28,147 bases of DNA, taken from IMG/VR virus record IMGVR_UViG_3300004807_000090, positions 1 to 28,147 of that record; one strand, written 5' to 3'. The stretch comes from a virus. The notes below the pieces were generated by a model that saw only the letters and a list, made by a program, of their open reading frames with translations, had not been told where the DNA came from and searched no databases. The position numbers and the translations under genes were made by a program. How positions within the stretch are numbered: position 1 is the stretch's first letter; each line of letters starts with the position of its first letter. Positions 7,828 to 14,486 of the stretch are shown here, piece after piece.

Positions 7828-9266
7828 GTCGTTTCGATAATGAGCTAATCAAGCAGGCAGAGAATGCTTGGAGCAGCAGTGGTCTCCCAGGGCCAGCTAC
7901 ACCTCGCCAGATCCCACACCTTCAGGGTGTTCAGCCTTACGCTGATGCGCTTGTTCCAGCTGAAGTACCAGTTGTAGAGCAGATGGCAAACACCTCTGCT
8001 AACCGTCCAGTAACCAGAATGATTCAGGTTACCGACCTTGACGCCGCTGACCCAGCTGGCGGTCAACCAGGAGAGATTGTTGGTATGCCAGGTATGAGTC
8101 AGGTTTACGCACTCGGTGGCCCAGACCCCGCAAGCATGCCAGGAACACTGGCTCCCAGCACCGGTTTTGGTGGCAATATTGGTGCACTTCCTCCAGGCAG
8201 CCTGGGCGCTGGCCAGAAGGCTGCAAGCGTTGACCCTATCGATGAGAGCCTGTACCAGGTTTACAAGGCCAGCCGTGACATTCGTAACGCCATTGATGAG
8301 CAGGTTGATTTTGACTTTTCTCGTCTGATCACTGCCAGTAACGAGGCAGCCACCGTTAGCAAGTTTGCTAACACCGACACTGATGTTAATGATGTTGTCG
8401 GTACCGTTGCAGCCATCGTTCTTGACATTGAGAACGACCTGATCAACACCAGTGACTACAAGCAGGCCAGCAGCAACCTCAAGGAACTTGAGAACCTGCT
8501 GGATGAGATCAACAAGTTCGCCGCCAAGAAGAACTGCAAGAGCTGCAAGGGCAAGGGTTGCAAGGACTGCGAGAAGGAAGAAAAGGGCGACGACGAAAAA
8601 GACGACGAAGAGGATGATGGCAAGCCATCCTGGCTCAAGGGCAAGGGCAAGGACAAGAAGAAGAAGGGCAAGGGCAAGAAGGAAGCCACCAACGGTCGCC
8701 AGGAGACTGGTGTAACTGTTGATGTTCGTGACCTTGATGACCAGGCTGGTGTCTGGGACCGCGCTCGAGTCATGACGCCTGACTACACCACCAATCCACT
8801 AGAGGCCGAGCAGATCAACGCTGAAGATGCTGGCTATGTCAACTACTACAACGATGGTGCTGAGACCGGAATTGTTCCTGGTCAAGAGCCACACAAGCAG
8901 GAGGTTTTCCCCATGGATGCCAGCAACCCGGCATTTGTTCCTTACCAGAATGCGCTGGGTGCAGTACAGGCCAGCCGTGAAAAGATCTTCGAGAGCCTGG
9001 CTATCGTAGAGCGCCTTGAGAAGCTGGGTATGGTCAACGAGGATGACCGTGCCAAGCACCTCGCCAAGTTTGAGCAAATGGACAGTGCTAAGCTAGCAGG
9101 TTTTGTAGCCAGCCTGGACATGCTCGAAGAATCTGGGGCACGTCAACCCCGGAGCCAAAAAGTGGCAAGTGGTAACAGCCGCCTGCCAGAGATGGGTCGG
9201 TTGACAACGGCCTCAACAACTAGCCGTGAGCAGCTTTCTGCTGACGACTGGCTGATGACACTTTAA
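7824..9266 (+). CDS. Probable scaffold or internal head protein
   Basis: The 480-residue product lies between the protease and the capsid genes, the usual scaffold position. Residues 1-135 are Pro/Gly/Ala-rich. Residues 140-235 look helical, with a leucine-containing run (SNLKELENLLDEINKF). Then comes a Cys cluster CKSCKGKGCKDCEK (Cys 238, 241, 246, 249), an acidic run (about 251-265) and a Lys/Gly run (272-287). The C-terminal 100 residues are again helical and charged. The start is an ATGA overlap with the previous gene. The DNA of the charged segment (about 8530-8690) is strikingly purine-rich on this strand. High charge and helices fit a scaffold, but the zinc-like cluster is unusual for one. 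Function is inferred from location. Confidence 0.7.
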   Translation: MSRFDNELIKQAENAWSSSGLPGPATPRQIPHLQGVQPYADALVPAEVPVVEQMANTSANRPVTRMIQVTDLDAADPAGGQPGEIVGMPGMSQVYALGGPDPASMPGTLAPSTGFGGNIGALPPGSLGAGQKAASVDPIDESLYQVYKASRDIRNAIDEQVDFDFSRLITASNEAATVSKFANTDTDVNDVVGTVAAIVLDIENDLINTSDYKQASSNLKELENLLDEINKFAAKKNCKSCKGKGCKDCEKEEKGDDEKDDEEDDGKPSWLKGKGKDKKKKGKGKKEATNGRQETGVTVDVRDLDDQAGVWDRARVMTPDYTTNPLEAEQINAEDAGYVNYYNDGAETGIVPGQEPHKQEVFPMDASNPAFVPYQNALGAVQASREKIFESLAIVERLEKLGMVNEDDRAKHLAKFEQMDSAKLAGFVASLDMLEESGARQPRSQKVASGNSRLPEMGRLTTASTTSREQLSADDWLMTL

Positions 9267-9293
9267 CAGAATCCCCTACAAGGAGAAAGAAAG

Positions 9294-9812
9294 ATGCTGC
9301 AACTCAATAGCGTAGCTAATGTTGGGGTCCACCGTACGTGCACCCCACTGTACGAAAAGTATGAGGCTACTCCATACAACACGTTCCTGGACCCCAGTGA
9401 CACGACCAACATCTACTCGGGCATGGTTATGTACCGCAGTGGACCTGACACGGTTGCCAACGCTGGTAGTGCTACCAGTACGGCCAATGCCAAGCCTTTC
9501 GGTTTGAGTGCTCTTGACCGTAACCCTAACATTGATGACGTAACCCAGGTTGGTATCAATGCCTGGGCCGTATGGCTGGGTGGCGTTAACGCCTTCTTCA
9601 CCATCACGGCTCCTGCCTTTGACACCACTCAGTCTTACACGGTCCCAACGAACGGTACCCGTACAATTCTGTACACAACTAGTGGCACTGGCCAGCTTAC
9701 CACAACCAGTGGTGCTGCAGGCACACTAGCATCCGTTCCAGTCGCTGAGCTGATCGATGTTGTCAGCCCAACACAAATTGTTGTCCGTCTAGCCGCTGGC
9801 TTGGCCAACTAG
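9294..9812 (+). CDS. Probable head decoration or stabilisation protein
   Basis: The 172-residue product sits immediately before the capsid gene and has a strong Shine-Dalgarno (AAGGAGA) upstream. It is beta-rich, with many Thr, Gly and Val residues (for example TSGTGQLTTTSGAAGTLASV) and a hydrophobic AWAVWLGGVNAFFTI core. Size and position fit capsid decoration proteins, which bind the outside of the mature shell. This is inference from context; sequence alone does not name it. It could be another minor head protein. Confidence 0.6.
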   Translation: MLQLNSVANVGVHRTCTPLYEKYEATPYNTFLDPSDTTNIYSGMVMYRSGPDTVANAGSATSTANAKPFGLSALDRNPNIDDVTQVGINAWAVWLGGVNAFFTITAPAFDTTQSYTVPTNGTRTILYTTSGTGQLTTTSGAAGTLASVPVAELIDVVSPTQIVVRLAAGLAN

Positions 9813-9813
9813 T

Positions 9814-9833
9814 TAAGGAAAGGTAAATTAATC
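9814..9833 (+). promoter_or_regulatory. Strong ribosome-binding leader of the capsid gene
   Basis: TAAGGAAAGGTAA (9814-9826) contains two purine-rich SD-like blocks and lies 7 bases before the capsid ATG. The same 13 bases occur before the gene at 23802 with almost the same spacing. The shared leader probably marks highly translated structural genes. Confidence 0.6.
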
Positions 9834-10844
9834 ATGAGTATTTCCCCTAATGGCGCTGTAGCGGACCACCTGGCACCGCGCACAGCCAAGAAGTCGGACG
9901 ACTATGTTTCTGGAATCGTAGAGGCTCAAGAGCGTCTTGCTTCCGCCACTGGTCGTAAGACTGCTACGCGTGAGGAAAAGCAGCGTCGTCTAGCTGGCAT
10001 CCTTGCTGACAAGGACAACTACATGGTCCGTCTGGGCCAGGGTATGATTGGTCCTATCCAGCTCAAGCTTCGTTATCAGGGTATGACCCGTAACGTTCTA
10101 CTGGAAGACCCATTGACCCCTGGTGTACCTGTCATGTACGACGTCCTTGACGAGTACGGCCAGGCCTACATCTTGTCGGGTAACGAGGGTGAGGTTCGCG
10201 TAACCCCCTTCGAAGGTAAGAAGGTTCCGGTCCGCCTGTTCCGTATTGCCACCTTCCCACAGATCAAGAAGGAAGACCTCTGGTACCTCAGAGTCAACAT
10301 CGTAGAATACGCTCAGGACATGAGCAAGCAGGCCATCATGATGCAGGAAGACGCCCGTCTTATCACTGTTCTTGAAGCCGCTATCAACAACTACGCCGTT
10401 GACCCCAACCACACGGTCAGCCCAAACCACATTGTCAACGAGCTTTCGGGTTACGTAACCCCTGACTCGATGTACGACCTGGTCGCCCTCATCGAGGTCC
10501 ACCAGTTGGAGGCCAGCCGTCTGCTGTTCAATCCCATCGACTACCGTGACCTCTACAAGTGGGACATCAACCAGACCGGTTGGGCCTTCAAGGACCGCGT
10601 TGTAGCCGGTGAGCGCATTGTTCAGTTCGGTGGTTTCCAGGTTCAGCGTAGTATCGAGGTTCCCCAGGGTACCGTTTACATGACCCCAAGTCCCGAGTTC
10701 CTCGGTGTCTTCCCCGTCATGTACAGCCTCGACGTTGAAGAGAACAACACCCCTGAGAAGTTCCACAAGGGTTGGGTCATGGATGAGCTCGTCAGCGAGA
10801 TTGTTCTTAACCCACGTGGCCTCGGCAAGATCGTCAAGGCCTAG
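9834..10844 (+). CDS. Major capsid protein
   Basis: The 336-residue product has the features of HK97-fold major capsid proteins of large myoviruses: an N-terminal charged helical arm (residues 20-60), LRYQGMTRNVLLEDPLTPGVP and PVMYDVLDEYGQAY near residues 90-115, KKVPVRLFRIATFPQIKKED, a long central helix region with QDMSKQAIMMQEDARLITVL, and a C-terminal FLGVFPVMYSLDVEENNTPE segment. The DNA has pronounced preferred-codon use (many GTC, ACC, CGT, AAG), typical of a very highly expressed gene. It has a strong leader and is followed by a 136-base hairpin-rich spacer. The N-terminal part may be trimmed by the upstream protease, but no cleavage site is obvious. Confidence 0.88.
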   Translation: MSISPNGAVADHLAPRTAKKSDDYVSGIVEAQERLASATGRKTATREEKQRRLAGILADKDNYMVRLGQGMIGPIQLKLRYQGMTRNVLLEDPLTPGVPVMYDVLDEYGQAYILSGNEGEVRVTPFEGKKVPVRLFRIATFPQIKKEDLWYLRVNIVEYAQDMSKQAIMMQEDARLITVLEAAINNYAVDPNHTVSPNHIVNELSGYVTPDSMYDLVALIEVHQLEASRLLFNPIDYRDLYKWDINQTGWAFKDRVVAGERIVQFGGFQVQRSIEVPQGTVYMTPSPEFLGVFPVMYSLDVEENNTPEKFHKGWVMDELVSEIVLNPRGLGKIVKA

Positions 10845-10861
10845 TAGTACCTGCAGCATTA

Positions 10862-10899
10862 GCCGGGGAGCGATCCCTGCGAAAGCAAATCGCCCCGGC
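10862..10899 (+). repeat. Strong stem-loop after the capsid gene
   Basis: The 38-base element folds as an outer stem GCCGGG...CCCGGC continued by GCGAT/ATCGC (11 pairs with a two-base bulge), then an asymmetric internal loop, then TGC-GAAA-GCA capped by a GNRA tetraloop. There is no following T-run, so it is not a standard intrinsic terminator. It may protect or delimit the capsid transcript 3' end. Confidence 0.7.
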
Positions 10900-10906
10900 A
10901 CTTGCT

Positions 10907-10938
10907 GTGTTATATAAAACACTTCTAGAATTCCTAGA
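10907..10938 (+). repeat. Two small tandem hairpins in capsid 3' spacer
   Basis: GTGTT-ATATAA-AACAC (10907-10922) is followed at once by TCTAG-AATTC-CTAGA (10924-10938). Each has a perfect 5-bp stem. Individually weak, they matter because they sit in an uninterrupted series with stronger hairpins on both sides. Confidence 0.45.
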
Positions 10939-10945
10939 TCTGTTA

Positions 10946-10973
10946 GGGCAGCCAAGCCCCTTGAAACAAGGAG
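10946..10973 (+). promoter_or_regulatory. Overlapping hairpins covering the next gene's ribosome site
   Basis: GGGC-AGCCAA-GCCC (10946-10959) and CCTTG-AAA-CAAGG (10959-10971) share base 10959. The 3' arm of the second contains the AAGG of the Shine-Dalgarno (AAGGAG, 10968-10973) for the gene at 10981. Formation of the second hairpin would hide the ribosome site, so the pair could tune translation down after the highly expressed capsid gene. This is inferred from sequence pairing only. Confidence 0.45.
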
Positions 10974-10980
10974 AATAAAA

Positions 10981-11547
10981 ATGGCAAGAAGCGTATCACG
11001 ATCCAGCGATGTCAGCAGCGAGAGCGTCAGCCTTCCGGTAACGGATCTTGGCGGTCACTTTGAAGAGCATCGTCCAGATCCATCAGACCTTAGCGCTGCA
11101 AGAAGTAGTGGTGCTGTAAACTTTCAGGGACTCAAGAACATCCAGACCAATGACTGGATTGAGAACCTGATGACAGGCAGCACGCTTTTCCGCAGTGATA
11201 AGGGCAGTTTTAAGTTGTCCGCTGCTGGTTATCATGGCAGTATTCAACCTATTTCTGCAGACATCCGTCAGGACCCATACGTTCTGCGGGCTGTACAACG
11301 TGGCAGAATCGCTTTTCTGAGTGAAGATGATGCCATGGAAAAGATCTCAACTCTCGTTGATGAGAGCGATTCTAGTGAAAGCCACCTGGATCGACTTCGC
11401 GAGAGCCTGTCTGTTGGTGCTAGCGATAACAATGGCATGTACAAGATTGATCTTCCAGACGAGGCAGAGCCCAAGGGCCCAAGCCAGAGTTGGGAGCAAG
11501 TTTGGAATAATAGCACTAGTAACCCAAAGCCTAAACCGAACAAGTAG
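10981..11547 (+). CDS. Hypothetical structural-module protein
   Basis: The 188-residue product is hydrophilic with a Ser-rich N-terminus (MARSVSRSSDVSSES), a middle containing TGSTLFRSDKGSFKL and YVLRAVQRGRIAFLSEDDAM, and a Pro/Asn/Lys tail (NPKPKPNK). SD AAGGAG lies 7 bases before the ATG, within the possible hairpin described separately. No known family was recognised. Its place after the capsid gene suggests a minor head or connector protein. Confidence 0.65.
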   Translation: MARSVSRSSDVSSESVSLPVTDLGGHFEEHRPDPSDLSAARSSGAVNFQGLKNIQTNDWIENLMTGSTLFRSDKGSFKLSAAGYHGSIQPISADIRQDPYVLRAVQRGRIAFLSEDDAMEKISTLVDESDSSESHLDRLRESLSVGASDNNGMYKIDLPDEAEPKGPSQSWEQVWNNSTSNPKPKPNK

Positions 11548-11550
11548 ATA

Positions 11551-11568
11551 GTAGGGCTGTTGCTCTAC
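11551..11568 (+). repeat. Intercistronic hairpin
   Basis: GTAGGGC-TGTT-GCTCTAC is a 7-bp stem (one G-U pair) with a four-base loop, between two genes. No T-run follows. The AAGGAG of the next gene lies 8 bases downstream and remains unpaired. Confidence 0.4.
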
Positions 11569-11586
11569 ATATCATAAGGAGCACGC

Positions 11587-11865
11587 ATGAGCGACAAAAC
11601 AGAAAAAGCAGCAGCCCCTGTAGAAGAGACCTTCGTTGCCGACAGTGGATCGCTAAAGGCAGTAATTCCTAGCGGTACTGTGCTTAGCGGTACCACGTAC
11701 TCTAACCAGCCCTGGTTCAATGTCTGGCTACCACAAACATTCCCTGGAGCTGTTGTAAGCGGCTTTGCAAGCCCAGTTCTTAGCGGAACTGGTTGGGCTG
11801 GTCAGAATAATACTGGATTTGTATTCCAGAACGACCAGTACAACACTACCAACAGAGGCTTCTAG
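11587..11865 (+). CDS. Small structural-type protein
   Basis: The 92-residue product is preceded by AAGGAG with good spacing. After a charged N-terminus (MSDKTEKAAAPVEET) it is rich in Gly, Ser, Thr, Asn and aromatic residues (PWFNVWLPQTFPG, GWAGQNNTGFVFQNDQY), a composition typical of phage fibre or adhesin pieces. The family is unknown. It opens the fibre-like block. Confidence 0.6.
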   Translation: MSDKTEKAAAPVEETFVADSGSLKAVIPSGTVLSGTTYSNQPWFNVWLPQTFPGAVVSGFASPVLSGTGWAGQNNTGFVFQNDQYNTTNRGF

Positions 11866-11918
11866 AGTTCTGTGCACTCACTATCCAGTAAATCTTTTAA
11901 AAGAATAGGTGACATATA

Positions 11919-12662
11919 ATGCCAATAACCCCAAACGTTTCTCAGGAGCAGGCCAACAAAGCCACGCTGCGTGCTCAAACACGTGGTGGCGTTACTCCTG
12001 CAAACCCTAACCCTCCAATTGACGAGGCCAACCTGGTCAATGCATTTGCTCAGGCCAGTGGTATCCTGCGCTTGACCGGTGTGCTCAGTACTGGCAGCTT
12101 CACCATCAGTGGTACTGGTACCGGTGTTAAGACCACCACCATCACTGGAACAGCCAAGGTAAGTGACCTGGTTTCTGCTCTTGCTGCTGGTCCTCTGAGT
12201 GCAAGCAACTTCTTTGTTAATGCTGGCCCTGCTCAGCTGCTCAAGGGTAACACCGGTGCAGCTAATGGTGGTGCTGTTGTTGACATTATTGTACCCAGCG
12301 GTATTATTCTATCAGTGGTCAGCGGTACAGGTACTCCTCCAACTCTTACGGCTGTATCACTATCCGGTGCTCTGGGCACAAGCTACCCCAGCTATGTAGG
12401 CACGCCTAACGCTACTCCCAACTGGATCGATGACGCAACGGTTCACTACTACCCTGTTGGCTTTGGTGGTATGATCTCTAACAGCACCATCCTTACCGGT
12501 GGCACCACGATCACAACCACTGGCACGCTCACACAGCAGCAGCAGGTTCGTCAGATCAACACCATCCCCAGCGAAACACAAGAGTATGATGGTTACTTTG
12601 CCACATACAGTGGCAACCTGTACCAGACTGCTCAGAAGAGAACCTGGCGCCAGAACAGCTGA
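11919..12662 (+). CDS. Beta-rich virion protein
   Basis: The 247-residue product has SD AGGTGA about 7 bases before the ATG. After a helical N-terminus with ANLVNAFAQASGILRLTG it consists of Thr/Ser/Gly-rich beta sequence (SGTGTGVKTTTITGTAKV). The end contains QEYDGYFATYSGNLYQTAQKRTW. A short perfect palindrome (TCTTTTAAAAGA, 11893-11904) precedes the ribosome site. The stop overlaps a 46-codon ORF as TGATG. The product is probably a fibre-associated or minor virion protein; no family is recognised. Confidence 0.65.
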   Translation: MPITPNVSQEQANKATLRAQTRGGVTPANPNPPIDEANLVNAFAQASGILRLTGVLSTGSFTISGTGTGVKTTTITGTAKVSDLVSALAAGPLSASNFFVNAGPAQLLKGNTGAANGGAVVDIIVPSGIILSVVSGTGTPPTLTAVSLSGALGTSYPSYVGTPNATPNWIDDATVHYYPVGFGGMISNSTILTGGTTITTTGTLTQQQQVRQINTIPSETQEYDGYFATYSGNLYQTAQKRTWRQNS

Positions 12663-12802
12663 TGAACGAAGTTATTGCGAACGTAAGTGTCGTATCAATA
12701 CAAATAATAAGAAGCGACGGTACTCAGGAGTTCCTGGGTGCCGTTACTTCATCAAAGGAAGATGATGATAACCACAGCCTTGACCAGTCAGGTGAGAAGT
12801 AA
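12662..12802 (+). CDS. Small coupled ORF overlapping the next gene
   Basis: A 46-residue ORF starts at a TGATG overlap with the upstream stop and ends at TAA 12800-12802, overlapping the start of the next gene by 38 bases in another frame. The product (MNEVIANVSVVSIQIIRSDG...) begins with a beta-like hydrophobic run and has an acidic end. It has no strong SD of its own, so translation would rely on coupling. It could be a real small gene or a translational bridge that carries ribosomes to the next start. Evidence is limited to its placement and lack of other use for the gap. Confidence 0.45.
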   Translation: MNEVIANVSVVSIQIIRSDGTQEFLGAVTSSKEDDDNHSLDQSGEK

Positions 12803-13385
12803 CCTGACTGCAGTGTTAGTTGGGAGCGGATACTCTGCTGCCCAGCCTAGATACATGCAATGGGGTACTGGAGCAGCGCCAGCCCTGGGAACAGATGAAA
12901 GCATTAGCAATCCATCTGGACCAAGAGTTGCGGTGTCTGGTAGTTTCCAGACCACGTTCACAACTAACGATACTCTGGTTCTCACCGCTGCTCTAACCAG
13001 TAGTGGCCCACAGGTTATAACCAACCTGGGGCTTTTTAACGGATCAACCAGCTCTGCTGACACTGTACTAACAGCTCAGCTTAATCCTGGTGCCACAACG
13101 GTTAGTGTCTCAGATGCCAGTGTTTTTCCTGGTACATATCCTTTTGATGTACAGGTGCTCAGTGAGGTAATGACAGTTGTATCTGGCACGGGGAATACTC
13201 TTACTATTACTCGCCATGCCAACGGCAGCCCTATCAGTACCAATGTAATACCCGCTGGAACTCGCATAGTAGGTGGGAACAACACTGCGAATGGCAAGAT
13301 GTTCTTGAAGTCCAGCTTTGCTGATGGTGTGATTCTTAATCCCGGCGATACGATGTTGGTAAGTGCTAGTATCCAGTTTATTTAA
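12765..13385 (+). CDS. Virion protein with phage beta module
   Basis: The 206-residue product starts MITTALTSQVRSNLTAVLVG. ATG 12765 is chosen because AAAGGAAG lies just before it; ATG 12762 and GTG 12738 (with AGGAG 7 bases upstream) are alternatives. The C-terminal half has a recognisable module, ATTVSVSDASVFPGTYPFDV ... TITRHANGSPISTNVIPAGT, of a type common in phage structural proteins (TT-V-FP ... R-GT). Related-looking modules appear in the genes at 2, 17408 and possibly others here. The product is probably a fibre or tail-surface protein. Confidence 0.65.
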   Translation: MITTALTSQVRSNLTAVLVGSGYSAAQPRYMQWGTGAAPALGTDESISNPSGPRVAVSGSFQTTFTTNDTLVLTAALTSSGPQVITNLGLFNGSTSSADTVLTAQLNPGATTVSVSDASVFPGTYPFDVQVLSEVMTVVSGTGNTLTITRHANGSPISTNVIPAGTRIVGGNNTANGKMFLKSSFADGVILNPGDTMLVSASIQFI

Positions 13386-13393
13386 GGTAAAAA

Positions 13394-13759
13394 ATGCAGG
13401 TACAACTAGGCAATCAGTACCCAAAGCTCGCCGCCATCCCTGACGATTCTGCGCCAACAGTAACTTACATAACCATACCTGACAGCTATACTGTCACTGA
13501 TGAAGACGTTCGGGAAATAGCACTCGAGTTCGCTCGCCGTCCGGATATCACCCAGCTACCAGGTCACGAGGCCTTTATCGCCGTTGTTCATGGCAGTGGT
13601 GCTTGGGACTCTCATGGCTATGGCACACCTCTCTGGGTGTGGAGCGATAATGCCATCCTGCAAAAGCAGCTACAAGATTTCTATGGCGTTGGTGGCCGCC
13701 CTGACGACTACGAGCAGACCCACTACACGCTTAATGACATCCCAGAGGAGCAACAATGA
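13394..13759 (+). CDS. Hypothetical protein
   Basis: The 121-residue acidic product starts 9 bases after the previous stop, with AAGG in the junction. It looks globular (DSYTVTDEDVREIALEFARR, VWSDNAILQKQLQDFYGVGG), unlike its low-complexity neighbours, and ends EEQQ. Its stop overlaps the next gene as ATGA. There is no recognised family. It could be a chaperone for a neighbouring fibre protein or a small enzyme. Confidence 0.65.
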   Translation: MQVQLGNQYPKLAAIPDDSAPTVTYITIPDSYTVTDEDVREIALEFARRPDITQLPGHEAFIAVVHGSGAWDSHGYGTPLWVWSDNAILQKQLQDFYGVGGRPDDYEQTHYTLNDIPEEQQ

Positions 13760-14484
13760 TTGTTAACCAGGGGCGTTTGATGTGGGCCCGTGGCCTGTTT
13801 GGTGCCGGTAGCTGGAGTACAACTGTATCCGGTGGCACTCCTGTTTCATGGGCTGGTGCCGGTAGCACCGCAACCTCTAACAGCTATACCATTAATAACA
13901 TTGTTGTTACCAGTGGAGCACTACAAGGTTACACACTTGTAGTAGTTACATCTGGCACCGGTGCAGTTGTATATGCAAATGTTATTAACAACCCAGCTGC
14001 TGCATTTGGTCCATGCAATGTCACTGTAGACCAGTGGTACACACCAGGAACCGATGGTAGCACTCCGGGCAGTGTTCCAGGAACAGCTAGCAACTACATG
14101 CTGTTCACCGGTACAACACCCAGTTGGTACATGGCACTGGGCAGTGGCAACATGAATGCTGTTACCAACTCCACTATCAATTTGCCGGGTGAGATCACTA
14201 CCAGCGGTCTTATGCGCAAACCCAGTGTTGTAGCCATCAGTGCTGCACCGACAACCACAGCAACCAGTGGTAGCACTGTTGTAACTCTTACCAGTGTGTT
14301 CACAGTTGGTGCATCAGACACGATCCCATCGACCATCAATGGTGTTGGCATCTTTAATACACGTGGAACTGTTTCTGGAACTGGCTATACCGGGCTTATG
14401 TTCGCCACTCCGTTTAGCACCAGTGCTACACTGAGCTCGATTGGTGACCAGATAACAGTAACCGAGCAGATCACTGGACCATAA
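13756..14484 (+). CDS. Beta-rich virion protein
   Basis: The 242-residue product is translationally coupled to the previous gene (ATGA), with GAGGAG upstream. It is dominated by Thr, Ser, Gly and Val (for example TTTATSGSTVVTLTSVFTVG) with an N-terminal MIVNQGRLMWARGLFGAGSW. The composition and position, between other fibre-type genes, suggest a fibre or adhesin component. No catalytic motif is present and the family is not recognised. Confidence 0.65.
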   Translation: MIVNQGRLMWARGLFGAGSWSTTVSGGTPVSWAGAGSTATSNSYTINNIVVTSGALQGYTLVVVTSGTGAVVYANVINNPAAAFGPCNVTVDQWYTPGTDGSTPGSVPGTASNYMLFTGTTPSWYMALGSGNMNAVTNSTINLPGEITTSGLMRKPSVVAISAAPTTTATSGSTVVTLTSVFTVGASDTIPSTINGVGIFNTRGTVSGTGYTGLMFATPFSTSATLSSIGDQITVTEQITGP

Positions 14485-14486
14485 CC

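Noticed and set aside
10862-10899. Intrinsic terminator after the capsid gene
   Set aside because: The stem is strong but is followed by ACTTGCTGTG, not a T-run. Reported as a stem-loop of unknown role.
10098-10955. Long open frame of 285 codons on the minus strand opposite the capsid gene
   Set aside because: It is antisense to a clear capsid gene, and its openness follows from that gene's strong codon preference. The translation has no recognisable motif and no placement in a minus-strand operon.
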